Source: an uncultured Pirellulales bacterium (GTDB lineage Bacteria; Planctomycetota; Planctomycetia; Pirellulales; Thermoguttaceae). Taken from it: 34,957 nt of DNA. The translations under genes and the position numbers were made by a program. Below are positions 14,001 to 22,336 of this stretch, in pieces. The DNA lies in NCBI GenBank assembly GCA_938015445.1, contig CALLPE010000049.1:1-34957 (forward strand). The letters are read 5' to 3'. The number at the start of each line of letters is the position of its first letter. The first letter of the stretch is position 1. Under the pieces are notes generated by a model. The model was not told where the DNA came from. It searched no databases and was given only the letters and a program-made list of their open reading frames with translations.

Positions 14001-16358
14001 ATGTCGCTTGCAGCAAGAACTTTCTCGCCTGTGGAACAAAAGGCCTTGGCCGATTCTCCGCTAGGCGGTTCACCAATCGCTTCAGAGAAAATACCCGTAA
14101 TAGTCGTCAACAATTTTCCGGCCCTCGGCCGTTTGGCAGCCATGCGGTTCCTGGAGTGGGTACAGGATAACCCTGAAGGTGTAATCGCCCTACCGACGGG
14201 CAAAACGCCGGAACACTTCATCTGGTGGGTAATCAGGCTACTGGAAACCTGGGAGGCGCCGGCCACCAAGGCGCTGCTGGAACAACACGGGGTGGATGCA
14301 TCGCGTCGGCCCGAGATGCGCGGGCTGCGTTTCGTGCAAATCGACGAGTTCTATCCCATCGACCCAGTGCAGCGCAACAGCTTCTTCTACTACGTGAATC
14401 GGTTCTATATCAAGGGATTCGGACTGGACCGCACTCGGGCACTGCTGATCAATTGTCAGCAGATCGGCTTGACCGACGGACAAACCCTGGAAGACGTATG
14501 GCCCGACTGGAAAGTCGATCTCTCCCTACGTACCCGGCACCCCAACAACGATTGGGAGCGCCTTCAGCAGCGGGTGCTATATCGGATCGACCAATGGTGC
14601 CAGGAGTACGAGGATCGGATCAGGGCGCTGGGAGGGATAGGATTTTTTCTGGGGGGCATCGGGCCGGACGGGCACATCGGCTTCAACGTCCGCGGCTCCG
14701 ACCACCACTCCACCACCCGACTGACCGCCACCAATTACGAAACCCAGGCCGCAGCGGCCACCGACCTGGGCGGAATCGAAGTCGCCCGGAACCGGCTGGT
14801 GATCACCATCGGGCTGGGAACGATCACTTACAACCCGCAGTGTACGGCCATCGTGCTGGCAGCCGGCGAAGCCAAAGCGGCCGTAGTGGCCGACGCCGTG
14901 CAAGGGCCGACCAGCGTGTTGATTCCGGCCAGTGCACTGCGCTGCTTGCCTAACGCCCGCTTCTACATCACCGCCGGCGCTGCCGTGCGGCTAATGGAAC
15001 GCCGGGTGCGGTTGATGGAGCTTCAGCCGCAGATCTCCGACCAGCAAGTAGAAGAAGCGCTGGTCGATCTGGCCATCGCTCGGCGAAAACGCCTCACCGA
15101 TCTAACCCCCGAAGACGTGCGCGGCGACCCGCGCGCGGCGCTGGTGCTCGCCCGGCGCGGGGGAAATTTGACCGACCTGACCGCCATGGTCCGCGGTCGG
15201 TTGGTGGCCAAAATCGAAGCCGGCAGCACGGCGCTGGAAAACACCCGCTTCCTGCACACCGAACCGCATCACGACGACCTGATGCTGGGCTGTTTGGCGC
15301 AGATCGTTCGCCACATCCGGCGCAGCAGCAATGTGCACCATTTTGTTACGCTGACCAGCGGTTTTACGGCCGTGAGCAACCAGTACATGGTGCGGCAATT
15401 GGTGTGCCTGGAAAAGTTCATCGCCAGTCCGGCCTTCGCCCAGTTGCATGCCGAAGGATACTTCGAGCCGCGCGATGAGCATGCCCGCAATCGCGACGTG
15501 TGGCAGTACCTCGACGGCATCGCTGCCCGCGATCCCCAAATGCGCGACGAAGGCGCCGCTCGCCGCTTGCTGCGGAACCTCATCGAGGTCCACGAAGAGA
15601 CGGACCTTCGGGCGATACTGGATCGCGTGCAGGAGATCAAGCACTACCTGCGGACAGTGTATCCGGGCAAGAAGGACCCGGAGCAAATCCAACGTCTTAA
15701 AGGGATGTGCCGGGAATGGGAAGCAGAGTGTCTATGGGGTTACTTCGGTTGGCAGTCCTCTCACATCCATCATCTGCGGCTGGGTTTTTACACCGGCGAC
15801 ATCTTCACGCCCACGCCCACGCTCCAGCGCGACATCATGCCCATCCTGCGCCTGCTGGAGCGCGTCCAGCCGGACGTGATCTCCGTGGCCTTGGACCCGG
15901 AGGCCTCCGGTCCGGACACCCACTATAAAGTGCTCCAGGCGATAAACGAGGCGGCCAACCGATACGCCGAGCGCACGGGGAGGAAGGACTTGAAGTTTTG
16001 GGGTTATCGCAACGTGTGGTACCGGTTCCATCCGGCCGAGGCCAACGTGTACGTGCCCGTCTCGCTCAATATGTTCTCGGTTATGGAAAGCGCTTTCTTG
16101 AACACCTTCGTGTCGCAGCGCGATGCGTCGTTTCCTAGCCCGGAACACGACGGGCCGTTCTGCGAACTGGCGCAGAAGATCCAGGTAGAACAGTACCAGA
16201 TGATAAAGACCTGTCTGGGGCGGGAGTGGTTTGCCGAACACCCCAGCGCGCTGATCCGCGCTACCCGCGGGCTAGTTTTCCTGCGAGAAATGAATCAGGA
16301 CGAGTTTAGCCACACGGCCCGCCGCCTGCGCGACATCGCCGAAGCGGCCGCCGAATAG
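14001..16358 (+). CDS. Glucosamine-6-phosphate deaminase-like / PIG-L deacetylase-like fusion
   Basis: The 785-aa protein joins two amino-sugar domains. Residues about 30-340 resemble NagB, which turns glucosamine-6-phosphate into fructose-6-phosphate and ammonia: VIALPTGKTPEHF, the base-bearing FVQIDEFYP (about 111-119), FFLGGIGPDGHIGFN (about 215-230) and ITIGLGTITYN. The position of the relay Glu (E. coli E148) right after GFN is Val. From about residue 400 a PIG-L/LmbE-type domain follows with HTEPHHDDLMLG, a variant of the HPDDE zinc motif that keeps His and both Asp, and a later SSHIHHLRLGFYTGD. Such NagB-LmbE fusions occur in Bacteroidetes and Planctomycetes. Whether it deaminates, deacetylates, or both is not certain given the Val. 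It is a lone plus-strand gene with a GC-rich hairpin after it. Confidence 0.85.
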   Translation: MSLAARTFSPVEQKALADSPLGGSPIASEKIPVIVVNNFPALGRLAAMRFLEWVQDNPEGVIALPTGKTPEHFIWWVIRLLETWEAPATKALLEQHGVDASRRPEMRGLRFVQIDEFYPIDPVQRNSFFYYVNRFYIKGFGLDRTRALLINCQQIGLTDGQTLEDVWPDWKVDLSLRTRHPNNDWERLQQRVLYRIDQWCQEYEDRIRALGGIGFFLGGIGPDGHIGFNVRGSDHHSTTRLTATNYETQAAAATDLGGIEVARNRLVITIGLGTITYNPQCTAIVLAAGEAKAAVVADAVQGPTSVLIPASALRCLPNARFYITAGAAVRLMERRVRLMELQPQISDQQVEEALVDLAIARRKRLTDLTPEDVRGDPRAALVLARRGGNLTDLTAMVRGRLVAKIEAGSTALENTRFLHTEPHHDDLMLGCLAQIVRHIRRSSNVHHFVTLTSGFTAVSNQYMVRQLVCLEKFIASPAFAQLHAEGYFEPRDEHARNRDVWQYLDGIAARDPQMRDEGAARRLLRNLIEVHEETDLRAILDRVQEIKHYLRTVYPGKKDPEQIQRLKGMCREWEAECLWGYFGWQSSHIHHLRLGFYTGDIFTPTPTLQRDIMPILRLLERVQPDVISVALDPEASGPDTHYKVLQAINEAANRYAERTGRKDLKFWGYRNVWYRFHPAEANVYVPVSLNMFSVMESAFLNTFVSQRDASFPSPEHDGPFCELAQKIQVEQYQMIKTCLGREWFAEHPSALIRATRGLVFLREMNQDEFSHTARRLRDIAEAAAE

Positions 16359-16403
16359 CGCGACTGGAGTCGCTCCGGGCCGCGCTGCGGGGGCGCCCGG
16401 CAA

Positions 16404-16430
16404 CGCCCCGGCCGTCCTCGGCCTGGGGCG
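16404..16430 (+). terminator. GC-rich hairpin after the NagB/PIG-L gene
   Basis: CGCCCC-GGCC (16404-16413) pairs with GGCC-T-GGGGCG (16420-16430) around a 6-nt loop, with a one-base bulge. No T-run follows, so it is at best a weak or factor-assisted terminator. It starts 45 bp after the stop. Confidence 0.35.
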
Positions 16431-16483
16431 CCCCGGTGGCAGCCGCCGAACGTCCTAAGCCCAACGTCCTAAATGGCGCATCG

Positions 16484-16568
16484 TGACAGCAGCGTGGCAG
16501 CAGCGGGACAGCAGCGTGGCAGCAGGGGGACAGCAGGGCGGCAGCAGCGTGGCAGCAGCGTGGCAGCG
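16484..16568. repeat. 11-bp tandem array (TGGCAGCAGCG, about 7.7 copies)
   Basis: Seven full units and one partial unit follow without a gap, each beginning at 16484 + 11n. Variation is limited to the first three and the last bases (TGACAGCAGCG, GGACAGCAGGG and similar). The length is not a multiple of three and no gene covers it, so it is noncoding. It ends 8 bp before a candidate -35 box of the following Gfo/Idh gene. Confidence 0.93.
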
Positions 16569-16576
16569 AAAACAAT

Positions 16577-16605
16577 TTGCACTGTGTGGATGGCGCGGGC
16601 AAAAT
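16577..16605 (+). promoter_or_regulatory. Candidate promoter for the second Gfo/Idh gene
   Basis: TTGCAC (16577-16582) and CAAAAT (16600-16605) are separated by 17 bp, about 40 bp before the ATG at 16645. The 11-bp array lies directly upstream. Confidence 0.45.
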
Positions 16606-16644
16606 GGGGGCGCTCGGTAAAGCCGAAAACGCAAGGGTGATGAT

Positions 16645-17955
16645 ATGTCCGCCACAAGAAGCATCAGACGACGCACTTTCGTGCAAGCAGCCGCGGCAGC
16701 CGCAGTCGCCGCGCCGTGGGTGGTCTCATCGACGGCTTTGGGCAAGGCCGGAGCCATGCCCGCCAGCGAGCGCATTGGGCTGGCGTTTATCGGGCCTGGC
16801 GGACGGGGCACAGAGCTGGTCCGCGAGTTTTGCGCCCGCGGCGACGTACAGCCGCTGGCCGTGGCCGATGTGCGCGTGGAAGTGCGGCAGCGCGTCGGCA
16901 AGATCATCGAGGAGCTGATGGCCGCCCGTGCAAACCGTCCCGGCTATCGCGGCGTGGACACGTACATCGACTTCCGCGATGTGCTCCAGCGGAGCGATGT
17001 GGACGGCGTGGTGCTGGCCGCGCCGGAACACTGGCGCCCGCTGATGTGCATCATGGCCGCCAAGGCCGGCAAAGACGTGTTCAGCGAAAAGCCGTTCGCC
17101 CTGACCATCGGCGAGGCCAAAGCGATGGTGGAAGCCATTCGGCGATACGGGCGCATCTTCCAGCACGGCACGCAGCGCCGCAGCAATAACGAATGGCGGC
17201 TGCGGGATTCGTGCGAAATGGTGCGTAACGGGCGGATCGGCAAGGTGACGCACGCGGTGGTGAGCGTCGGCCCGTCGCCGCGTCCGGATGTGCCCGAGTA
17301 CTCCTTCCAACACAATCCCCCGCCCCGCGAAGTGTTCGACTGGGACCTTTGGCTGGGGCCGGCCCCGTGGCGTCCGTGCGTGCATCGCGGGCCGGTGCCC
17401 GGCTGGCAACAGTTCCGCGACTTCGGCCTGGCCTCGGTCGGCAACTGGGGCGCGCACGTGCTGGACATGGCCCAGTGGGCGTTGGGTAAAGACGCCGAAG
17501 GCCCGGTGGAAATCCTGCCGCCCGGCGCAGACGGCGAGCATCTGACGATCCGTTATGCCGACGGGGTGAAGATCGTCTGCCCTCGCACCCCCGGCGATTC
17601 GGCCGAAACGGTCGTCTATGGCACGGCGGGGCAGAAGATCATCTTCGGCGTCTCGCCCGAGAAAGTCAAAGAAAAGTTCGATCCCACGCCCATCGGCCCG
17701 AACGAAATCAGGCTCTACCGGCCGAAAAACAACGATCACAACGGCAATTGGCTAGAGTGCATGCGCACCCGCAAGCCCACAATCTGCAACGAAGAAGTAG
17801 CTTATCGCAGTGGCTCATTGTGCATTTTGATAACGATTATGGACCGCCTCCAGCGGCCGCTGAAATACGACCCGGTCAAAGCCGAGTTCCCCGGCGACGA
17901 GGAGGCCAACCGGTTGTTGGATACTCCGAAGCGCGCGCCGTGGACGCTATATTGA
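16645..17955 (+). CDS. Gfo/Idh/MocA-family oxidoreductase with Tat signal
   Basis: An NAD(P)-dependent sugar or polyol dehydrogenase, probably exported. The 436-aa product starts with a twin-arginine signal (IRRRTFVQAAAAAAVAAPWVV). The Rossmann domain has GLAFIGPGGRGTELVREF, and the catalytic motif is intact in VFSEKPFALTIGEA (about residues 148-161). A conserved His occurs in SVGNWGAHVLDMAQWAL. AAGGGTG upstream of the ATG is a fair ribosome-binding site. The substrate is not predictable. The HEAT-repeat gene follows after 31 bp, so they form a likely two-gene operon. This is one of three Gfo/Idh genes in the window, typical for planctomycete genomes. Confidence 0.92.
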   Translation: MSATRSIRRRTFVQAAAAAAVAAPWVVSSTALGKAGAMPASERIGLAFIGPGGRGTELVREFCARGDVQPLAVADVRVEVRQRVGKIIEELMAARANRPGYRGVDTYIDFRDVLQRSDVDGVVLAAPEHWRPLMCIMAAKAGKDVFSEKPFALTIGEAKAMVEAIRRYGRIFQHGTQRRSNNEWRLRDSCEMVRNGRIGKVTHAVVSVGPSPRPDVPEYSFQHNPPPREVFDWDLWLGPAPWRPCVHRGPVPGWQQFRDFGLASVGNWGAHVLDMAQWALGKDAEGPVEILPPGADGEHLTIRYADGVKIVCPRTPGDSAETVVYGTAGQKIIFGVSPEKVKEKFDPTPIGPNEIRLYRPKNNDHNGNWLECMRTRKPTICNEEVAYRSGSLCILITIMDRLQRPLKYDPVKAEFPGDEEANRLLDTPKRAPWTLY

Positions 17956-17986
17956 ACCGCGATTAAATGCCGGAAAGGGTTTGCTT

Positions 17987-19051
17987 ATGCCACCGTTCGC
18001 CCAGAGTTCGCAAACCGCCGCCGCAGTATCGGGCCAGCAGCAAGCCGATCGCGCCGAGCCGCAGGGCCAGAGGCTGAACCAGATCGAGCGGGCCGCCGGT
18101 GCCGCGGAAGTCACTGATGAGCAGTTTCAGCAACTGTGCGCCCAGGCGCTGGCCGAGTTCCTCTCGCCTGCACCCGACGACAGACCGCCGCAGCCTACCC
18201 GCGAAGGCGCAGCGGCAATCGACCGCCTGGTGCACCTGATGCTCCATCCGGCGCGAAAAAACCGCCGCGCTGCGCTTAGTCGGGCAATGCTCGAACAATT
18301 GGACAAAACCAAGCGGCTCAACGACCGCGTGTTCCTGCTGCGGCAACTGGCGCTGGTGGGCCAAGGGGAAAGCGTTGCGCGACTGGCGGCACTGCTGGCC
18401 TCGGATGACGAGCTGCTGCGGCAATACGCGTTGCGGGCGCTGGAATGCAATCCGGCCCCTCAGGCCGCCGAAACCATTTCCGCGGCATCGCAGAAAGCCT
18501 CGGCCCCGGATTGGCAGGTGGCGCTGATCAACGCCTTGGGTGCGCGACGGGAGAAGTCGGCCGTACCGATTCTTGCCAAACACTTGGATGCCAAACAAGT
18601 CGAAGTAGCGCGCGCAGCAGCCATGGCGCTGGGCAATATCGGCACGCTGGAAGCAGCCAGCGCTCTGGAAGCGGCTGCCGGTAAGGCATCGTCGGAACAC
18701 AGCGCGGCGCTGGCCGAAGCCAGACTGCTGGCGGCTGAACGGCTGCGGACCGCCGGTCAAGTGGAAGCGGCCGATAAGATGTTCGCTGCCGTCGCCCAAG
18801 CCGTCGCCCAGCGGCACTTGAAGATCGCCGCGTTGCGCGGTCGGGTGCTTTGCCGGCCGCAGCAGGCGCTGTCGCTGTTGCTCGAAGCCATGCGGGGCGA
18901 CGATCCTCAGCTCCAGGCCGCTGCCGCACGGCTGACGCTCGAAGTGCCTGGCGAGGCAGCCGGCAAAAAGCTGTTGGAGGCCCTCCCGCAGCTTCCCCCT
19001 GCTGCACAGGCTTTTTTGCTCGAGGCGCTGGCCGAGCGCCAATCGCGCTAA
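17987..19051 (+). CDS. HEAT-repeat protein
   Basis: The 354-aa Ala/Leu/Gln-rich product is almost entirely helical, with HEAT-like units such as RQLALVGQGESVARLAALLA, DDELLRQYALRALEC, EKSAVPILAKHLD and VEVARAAAMALGNIG. HEAT arrays form solenoid scaffolds for protein binding. The first 60 or so residues are polar and probably disordered. ATG at 17987 is preferred over the in-frame TTG at 17981 because AAAGGGT lies 7 nt upstream. No signal peptide is seen, in contrast with the exported upstream gene product. Function and partners are unknown; co-transcription with the Gfo/Idh gene is likely. Confidence 0.75.
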   Translation: MPPFAQSSQTAAAVSGQQQADRAEPQGQRLNQIERAAGAAEVTDEQFQQLCAQALAEFLSPAPDDRPPQPTREGAAAIDRLVHLMLHPARKNRRAALSRAMLEQLDKTKRLNDRVFLLRQLALVGQGESVARLAALLASDDELLRQYALRALECNPAPQAAETISAASQKASAPDWQVALINALGARREKSAVPILAKHLDAKQVEVARAAAMALGNIGTLEAASALEAAAGKASSEHSAALAEARLLAAERLRTAGQVEAADKMFAAVAQAVAQRHLKIAALRGRVLCRPQQALSLLLEAMRGDDPQLQAAAARLTLEVPGEAAGKKLLEALPQLPPAAQAFLLEALAERQSR

Positions 19052-19197
19052 ACACCACTGAGCAAGCCAGCCGGGGCATGCTGTCGGCCGCCGCGCAACA
19101 AGGTTTGAAAAGCCCGCCGTATCACCCACCGTTATTGCAAGGCTGGGCAAGCTAGCCAGGGCACACGGCACTGGCTCAGCGGCAATCGGGCCACAGG

Positions 19198-19241
19198 ACA
19201 CTTGGGCCAAGCAGTACACACACTTGGGCCAGGTAGTGGCG
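19198..19241. repeat. Degenerate 22-bp tandem repeat
   Basis: ACACTTGGGCCA occurs at 19198 and 19220, and the following 10 bp are partly conserved. It lies between the convergent HEAT and RNase D genes. The 269-bp spacer holds no gene that I can support. Confidence 0.5.
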
Positions 19242-19320
19242 GCACACGGCGTGTCAATTCACTGCAACCACCCGGAGCACGCGCGCCGGTCGCACCAGCA
19301 ATGCCACGCGGCGCTATAAA

Positions 19321-20559
19321 TCAGTTTTGTGACGGTTCGGGTACGGCTGGGCCTTCGGTGGAGTGTTTTCGCGACTCGAAGCGCAGCGGAAAGTCGCTCT
19401 GCGGATCGCCCACGTAAACCGACGTTTGTCCGCTGAGCAGTTTGTCGAACAATTGTCCGACCACTGCGGCGCGCCATCCGCGGGCTAGTTTGGGCGGCGG
19501 GCGTTCTTGGTCGGGCGCTGCCCGATAGGCCAGCAATTCGCGGATGTCGTTCGGTCCGCCGACCAACCCCGGTGCCAACTGCGCTTCGCGGCACACGTTG
19601 CCCAACGCAGCGAAAAGGAATTGCCCCAACACCGAAAGTTGCGGCGTGGGCTCGCGTTTTTTCTTTTCAGGCGTGGGCGCCTCGGGCGCGGCCAGTCCGC
19701 GACGAATGCACGCCGCGATGTCATCCAACCGGCGGCGCAGATCGGGCCGTTCCATGCCCCGTAAGGCGGAAATCTGCTTCGGGTCGGCCGTTTGCCGTCG
19801 GGCAAGCTCGAAGAGCAAATCGTCGCGCAGCACGCGGCGGACGGGCTGATTTCGCCGTCGGGCCTCGGTTTCCCGCCAGTAATACAGCTCGCGCACGATC
19901 GCTTGTCCCTGGGCATTCAAACTGTTGAATCCAGAAATGCTGCGCCAGTGCTCGCCCGCGCCCGCCCGGATAATCTCCTCCTGCCACGACTCCATCTCCT
20001 CGCGCAGCCAATCGAGCCGCCCCAGCTCGCTCAAGCGCCGGCCGAGCAGCTCGCGCAGGGCGTGCAAATGGAGCACGTCTTCCAGCGCGTAGTCGATCTG
20101 CCGTTGCGATAGCGGCCGACGCCGCCAATCGGTGCGCGTCTCCTGCTTCTTCGACTGAATGCCCAGCAGGCGGAACACCAAGTTGCTGTAACCGGCCGGA
20201 TATTCGATGCCCACCAGCCCGGCGGCCACCTGCACGTCGAACAGGCCGGCCGGGAAGCGTCCTACCGCCTCCAGACAGAACGCCGCATCGCGCCGGCCAG
20301 CATGGACGATCGTTTCGTGTCCGGGATTGGCCAGCACTTCCCAAAACGGCTTCAGGTCCTTGATAGCCAGCGGGTCGATGAGCGCCAACTGCTGGCCGGC
20401 GGCCACTTGCACCAGGCATAGCACCGGGCGGTACGTGTGCTCGGCGACGAACTCAGTATCGATGGCGATTGTCGGGCAGTCGGCCAACTCGCGGCACAAC
20501 TGCCGCAATTGCCGATCGGTGGTTATGCTGCGGTAACTTCCGCTGCTTATGCCTGACAT
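19321..20559 (-). CDS. rnd: Ribonuclease D
   Basis: RNase D is a 3'-5' exoribonuclease that trims tRNA and other stable RNA precursors. The 412-aa product carries the DEDDy set: Exo I in TIAIDTEFV (about residues 30-38), Exo II in TIVHAGRRDAAF (about 84-95), Exo III in QIDYALEDVLHLHAL (about 154-168). HRDC-type segments follow: AIVRELYYWRETEARRRNQP and LRDDLLFELARRQTADPKQI. A Pro/Lys-rich linker (TPEKKKREPTPQ) precedes a C-terminal helical domain. Length is near the E. coli protein (375 aa) with some extension. ATG 20559 is the only reasonable start. It is convergent with the HEAT gene. Confidence 0.93.
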   Translation of the reverse strand: MSGISSGSYRSITTDRQLRQLCRELADCPTIAIDTEFVAEHTYRPVLCLVQVAAGQQLALIDPLAIKDLKPFWEVLANPGHETIVHAGRRDAAFCLEAVGRFPAGLFDVQVAAGLVGIEYPAGYSNLVFRLLGIQSKKQETRTDWRRRPLSQRQIDYALEDVLHLHALRELLGRRLSELGRLDWLREEMESWQEEIIRAGAGEHWRSISGFNSLNAQGQAIVRELYYWRETEARRRNQPVRRVLRDDLLFELARRQTADPKQISALRGMERPDLRRRLDDIAACIRRGLAAPEAPTPEKKKREPTPQLSVLGQFLFAALGNVCREAQLAPGLVGGPNDIRELLAYRAAPDQERPPPKLARGWRAAVVGQLFDKLLSGQTSVYVGDPQSDFPLRFESRKHSTEGPAVPEPSQN

Positions 20560-20868
20560 ACTGAACCGCGTCCCTTATCACAGGCAATCTGCGACTGGCA
20601 GACGCCCGCTGCCAGTAAATGCCCGAAACCGACGCCACGCTTGCTCGGGCTTCACCCCTGAGGCAGGAAAGCACAATGGTAGCAACTGTGCGGGCGATTG
20701 GCAAATCAGCCGGCTGGGTACTCGCCTACATCGCGTTTTTCTTTTTCGCCCCCCCGAAGAACCCGACACGAAAAGCTTCCGCTGAGCGGCAAGTGCGTGG
20801 TTGGCGACGCCTGGGGGAGTATAATAGCCAGCGGCATTCCACTGTTTACCTAGCGAGGAGCACACATC
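20560..20868. other. Divergent region between RNase D and the third Gfo/Idh gene
   Basis: No gene is supported. It holds a perfect TATAAT box at 20820-20825 (plus strand), with no convincing -35 at standard spacing, and a GAGGAG ribosome-binding site before the ATG at 20869. A plus-strand frame from 20619 with one hydrophobic stretch overlaps the start of the next gene and is probably spurious. Confidence 0.5.
20820..20825 (+). promoter_or_regulatory. Candidate -10 box for the third Gfo/Idh gene
   Basis: A perfect TATAAT in the context GGGGAGTATAATAGCC, 43 bp before the ATG. The best -35 match (TTGGCG) is only 13 bp upstream, so the promoter is incomplete by the standard rule. Confidence 0.45.
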
Positions 20869-22287
20869 ATGTCAACCAACGTGCGCATCGGCAGCGGCAA
20901 GGTGAAACGACGGGACGTTCTCAAGACAGTCGGCGCACTGGGTTTGCCAATGCTGGTGCCGGCCGGCGCTTTGGGCCTGGCAGAGCAAGCGCCGCCGAGC
21001 GAGTCGGTAAAAGTGGGCGTGATCGGCTGCGGCGGTCGAGCGCGGTTCGTCCGCGAAGGGGCCGACGTTAAGGGTTTTCAAGTGGTGGCGGCAGCCGATT
21101 GCGAGCCGGGCCGGGCGGAAAAGTATGTGCAGGAGATGTCCGGCGGCCAGTGGCGCGCATACACCGACTTCCGCGCTATGATCGAACAAGAAAAGCTCGA
21201 CGCCGTAATGGTCGAAACGCCCACCCATCCGCGCGCCTGGATCACCATCCATGCAATGCTGATGGGCATGGATGTGTACATCGAGAAGCCCATGTGCTTG
21301 ACGATCGCCGAGGGGCGCGCGCTGGTCAACGCCGCGCGGAAACTGGGCCGTGTGACTCAGGTCGGTACCCAGCAACGCTCCATGCCGATAAACAACTGGG
21401 CTAGCGATCTGGTGAAAAACGGGGTGCTGGGCAAGTGCTTGACGGTGCTGGCGCCGAACTTCGTCGGCCCGTTCCGCTGGACGAAGACATCCAGCAAAGA
21501 CGTTAAAGGACCGGTCGAGCCGTGGTGGGACTTGTGGACCAACCAGGCCGAACTGCGCCCTTACGACGTGGCCTTGCATCGCGGCTGGGCACGCTGGTGG
21601 GATTACGATGGGGGTGGGCTGTGCTTCGGGGTGACCGGCTGGGGCACGCACTCCTACGACCAGATCAACCGCGCCTTGGGCACCGACGACACCGGCCCGG
21701 TGGAAATCGTCCTCGAAGAACCCCTGGCCGACCGCGATACCGGACGGTTCGCCCCACGCGAAACCGTCGGCGGCGTGGTTATCGGCGAAACCGGCGATCA
21801 AGATACCGGAACGGAGTATCACGGCATGGCAAAGCTGCACGGTCCGCGGGCGAAAGTGACCATGCGCTTCGCCACCGGAACCGAGTTGAAGCTGCACTTG
21901 GACGGCGATCGCGGCCCGGGACTAGGAGCCATCTTCACCTGCGAAAAAGGCAAGATCGAAATCAACCGCAACAAACTGGCCAGCAATCCCAAGGAGATCA
22001 TCCGCTCGCCGGACAATCCCGGACCGAACAAGCGACCCGAGTCGGCCTATCACATCGAGAACTGGATCGAGTGCATCAAGTCGCGCAAGCGCTGCACGGC
22101 CGATGTGGAGATCGGCCAGCGGGCCACCACGCTGTGCTACCTGGTGAACATAGTCCGCGACGTGGGCTTGGTCGGCCAAGTGCTCCACTGGGACCCGCAG
22201 GCGGAACGCTTCACCAATTGCGACGAGGCGAACCGACATCTGGACCGTCCGCGCCGCAAAGGGTACGAGTTGCCTGCGGTAGGATAG
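20869..22287 (+). CDS. Gfo/Idh/MocA-family oxidoreductase with Tat signal
   Basis: The 472-aa product begins with a twin-arginine-type signal (VKRRDVLKTVGALGLPMLVPAG). It has the Rossmann motif VGVIGCGGRARFVREG, the intact catalytic motif VYIEKPMCLTIAEG (about residues 136-150), VGTQQRSMPINNWA, and the C-terminal active-site His in GVTGWGTHSYDQINRAL. It is probably an exported NAD(P)-dependent sugar-type dehydrogenase. GAGGAG lies 8 nt before the ATG. It converges on the DUF1080 gene, separated by 49 bp with a hairpin. Together they suggest metabolism of keto-sugars, but opposite orientation means they are not one operon. Confidence 0.92.
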   Translation: MSTNVRIGSGKVKRRDVLKTVGALGLPMLVPAGALGLAEQAPPSESVKVGVIGCGGRARFVREGADVKGFQVVAAADCEPGRAEKYVQEMSGGQWRAYTDFRAMIEQEKLDAVMVETPTHPRAWITIHAMLMGMDVYIEKPMCLTIAEGRALVNAARKLGRVTQVGTQQRSMPINNWASDLVKNGVLGKCLTVLAPNFVGPFRWTKTSSKDVKGPVEPWWDLWTNQAELRPYDVALHRGWARWWDYDGGGLCFGVTGWGTHSYDQINRALGTDDTGPVEIVLEEPLADRDTGRFAPRETVGGVVIGETGDQDTGTEYHGMAKLHGPRAKVTMRFATGTELKLHLDGDRGPGLGAIFTCEKGKIEINRNKLASNPKEIIRSPDNPGPNKRPESAYHIENWIECIKSRKRCTADVEIGQRATTLCYLVNIVRDVGLVGQVLHWDPQAERFTNCDEANRHLDRPRRKGYELPAVG

Positions 22288-22305
22288 TGCGCCGGCACGC
22301 GACCC

Positions 22306-22323
22306 CGGCGGTTCCAGCCGCCG
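22306..22323. terminator. Hairpin between convergent Gfo/Idh and DUF1080 genes
   Basis: CGGCGG and CCGCCG flank a 6-nt loop in the 49-bp convergent spacer. No T-run on either strand. It may act as a bidirectional terminator aid. Confidence 0.35.
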
Positions 22324-22336
22324 AGGCCCGGCCGGC

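Noticed and set aside
16306..16907. Minus-strand frames with Cys/Pro/Ala repeats over the 11-bp array
   Set aside because: They arise from the noncoding 11-bp repeat and the antisense of the Gfo/Idh gene; the repeat period is not a multiple of three.
20619..21071. Plus-strand frame with a hydrophobic stretch before the third Gfo/Idh gene
   Set aside because: It overlaps the well-supported Gfo/Idh gene in another frame by 200 bp and its C-terminal part is the out-of-frame reading of that gene.
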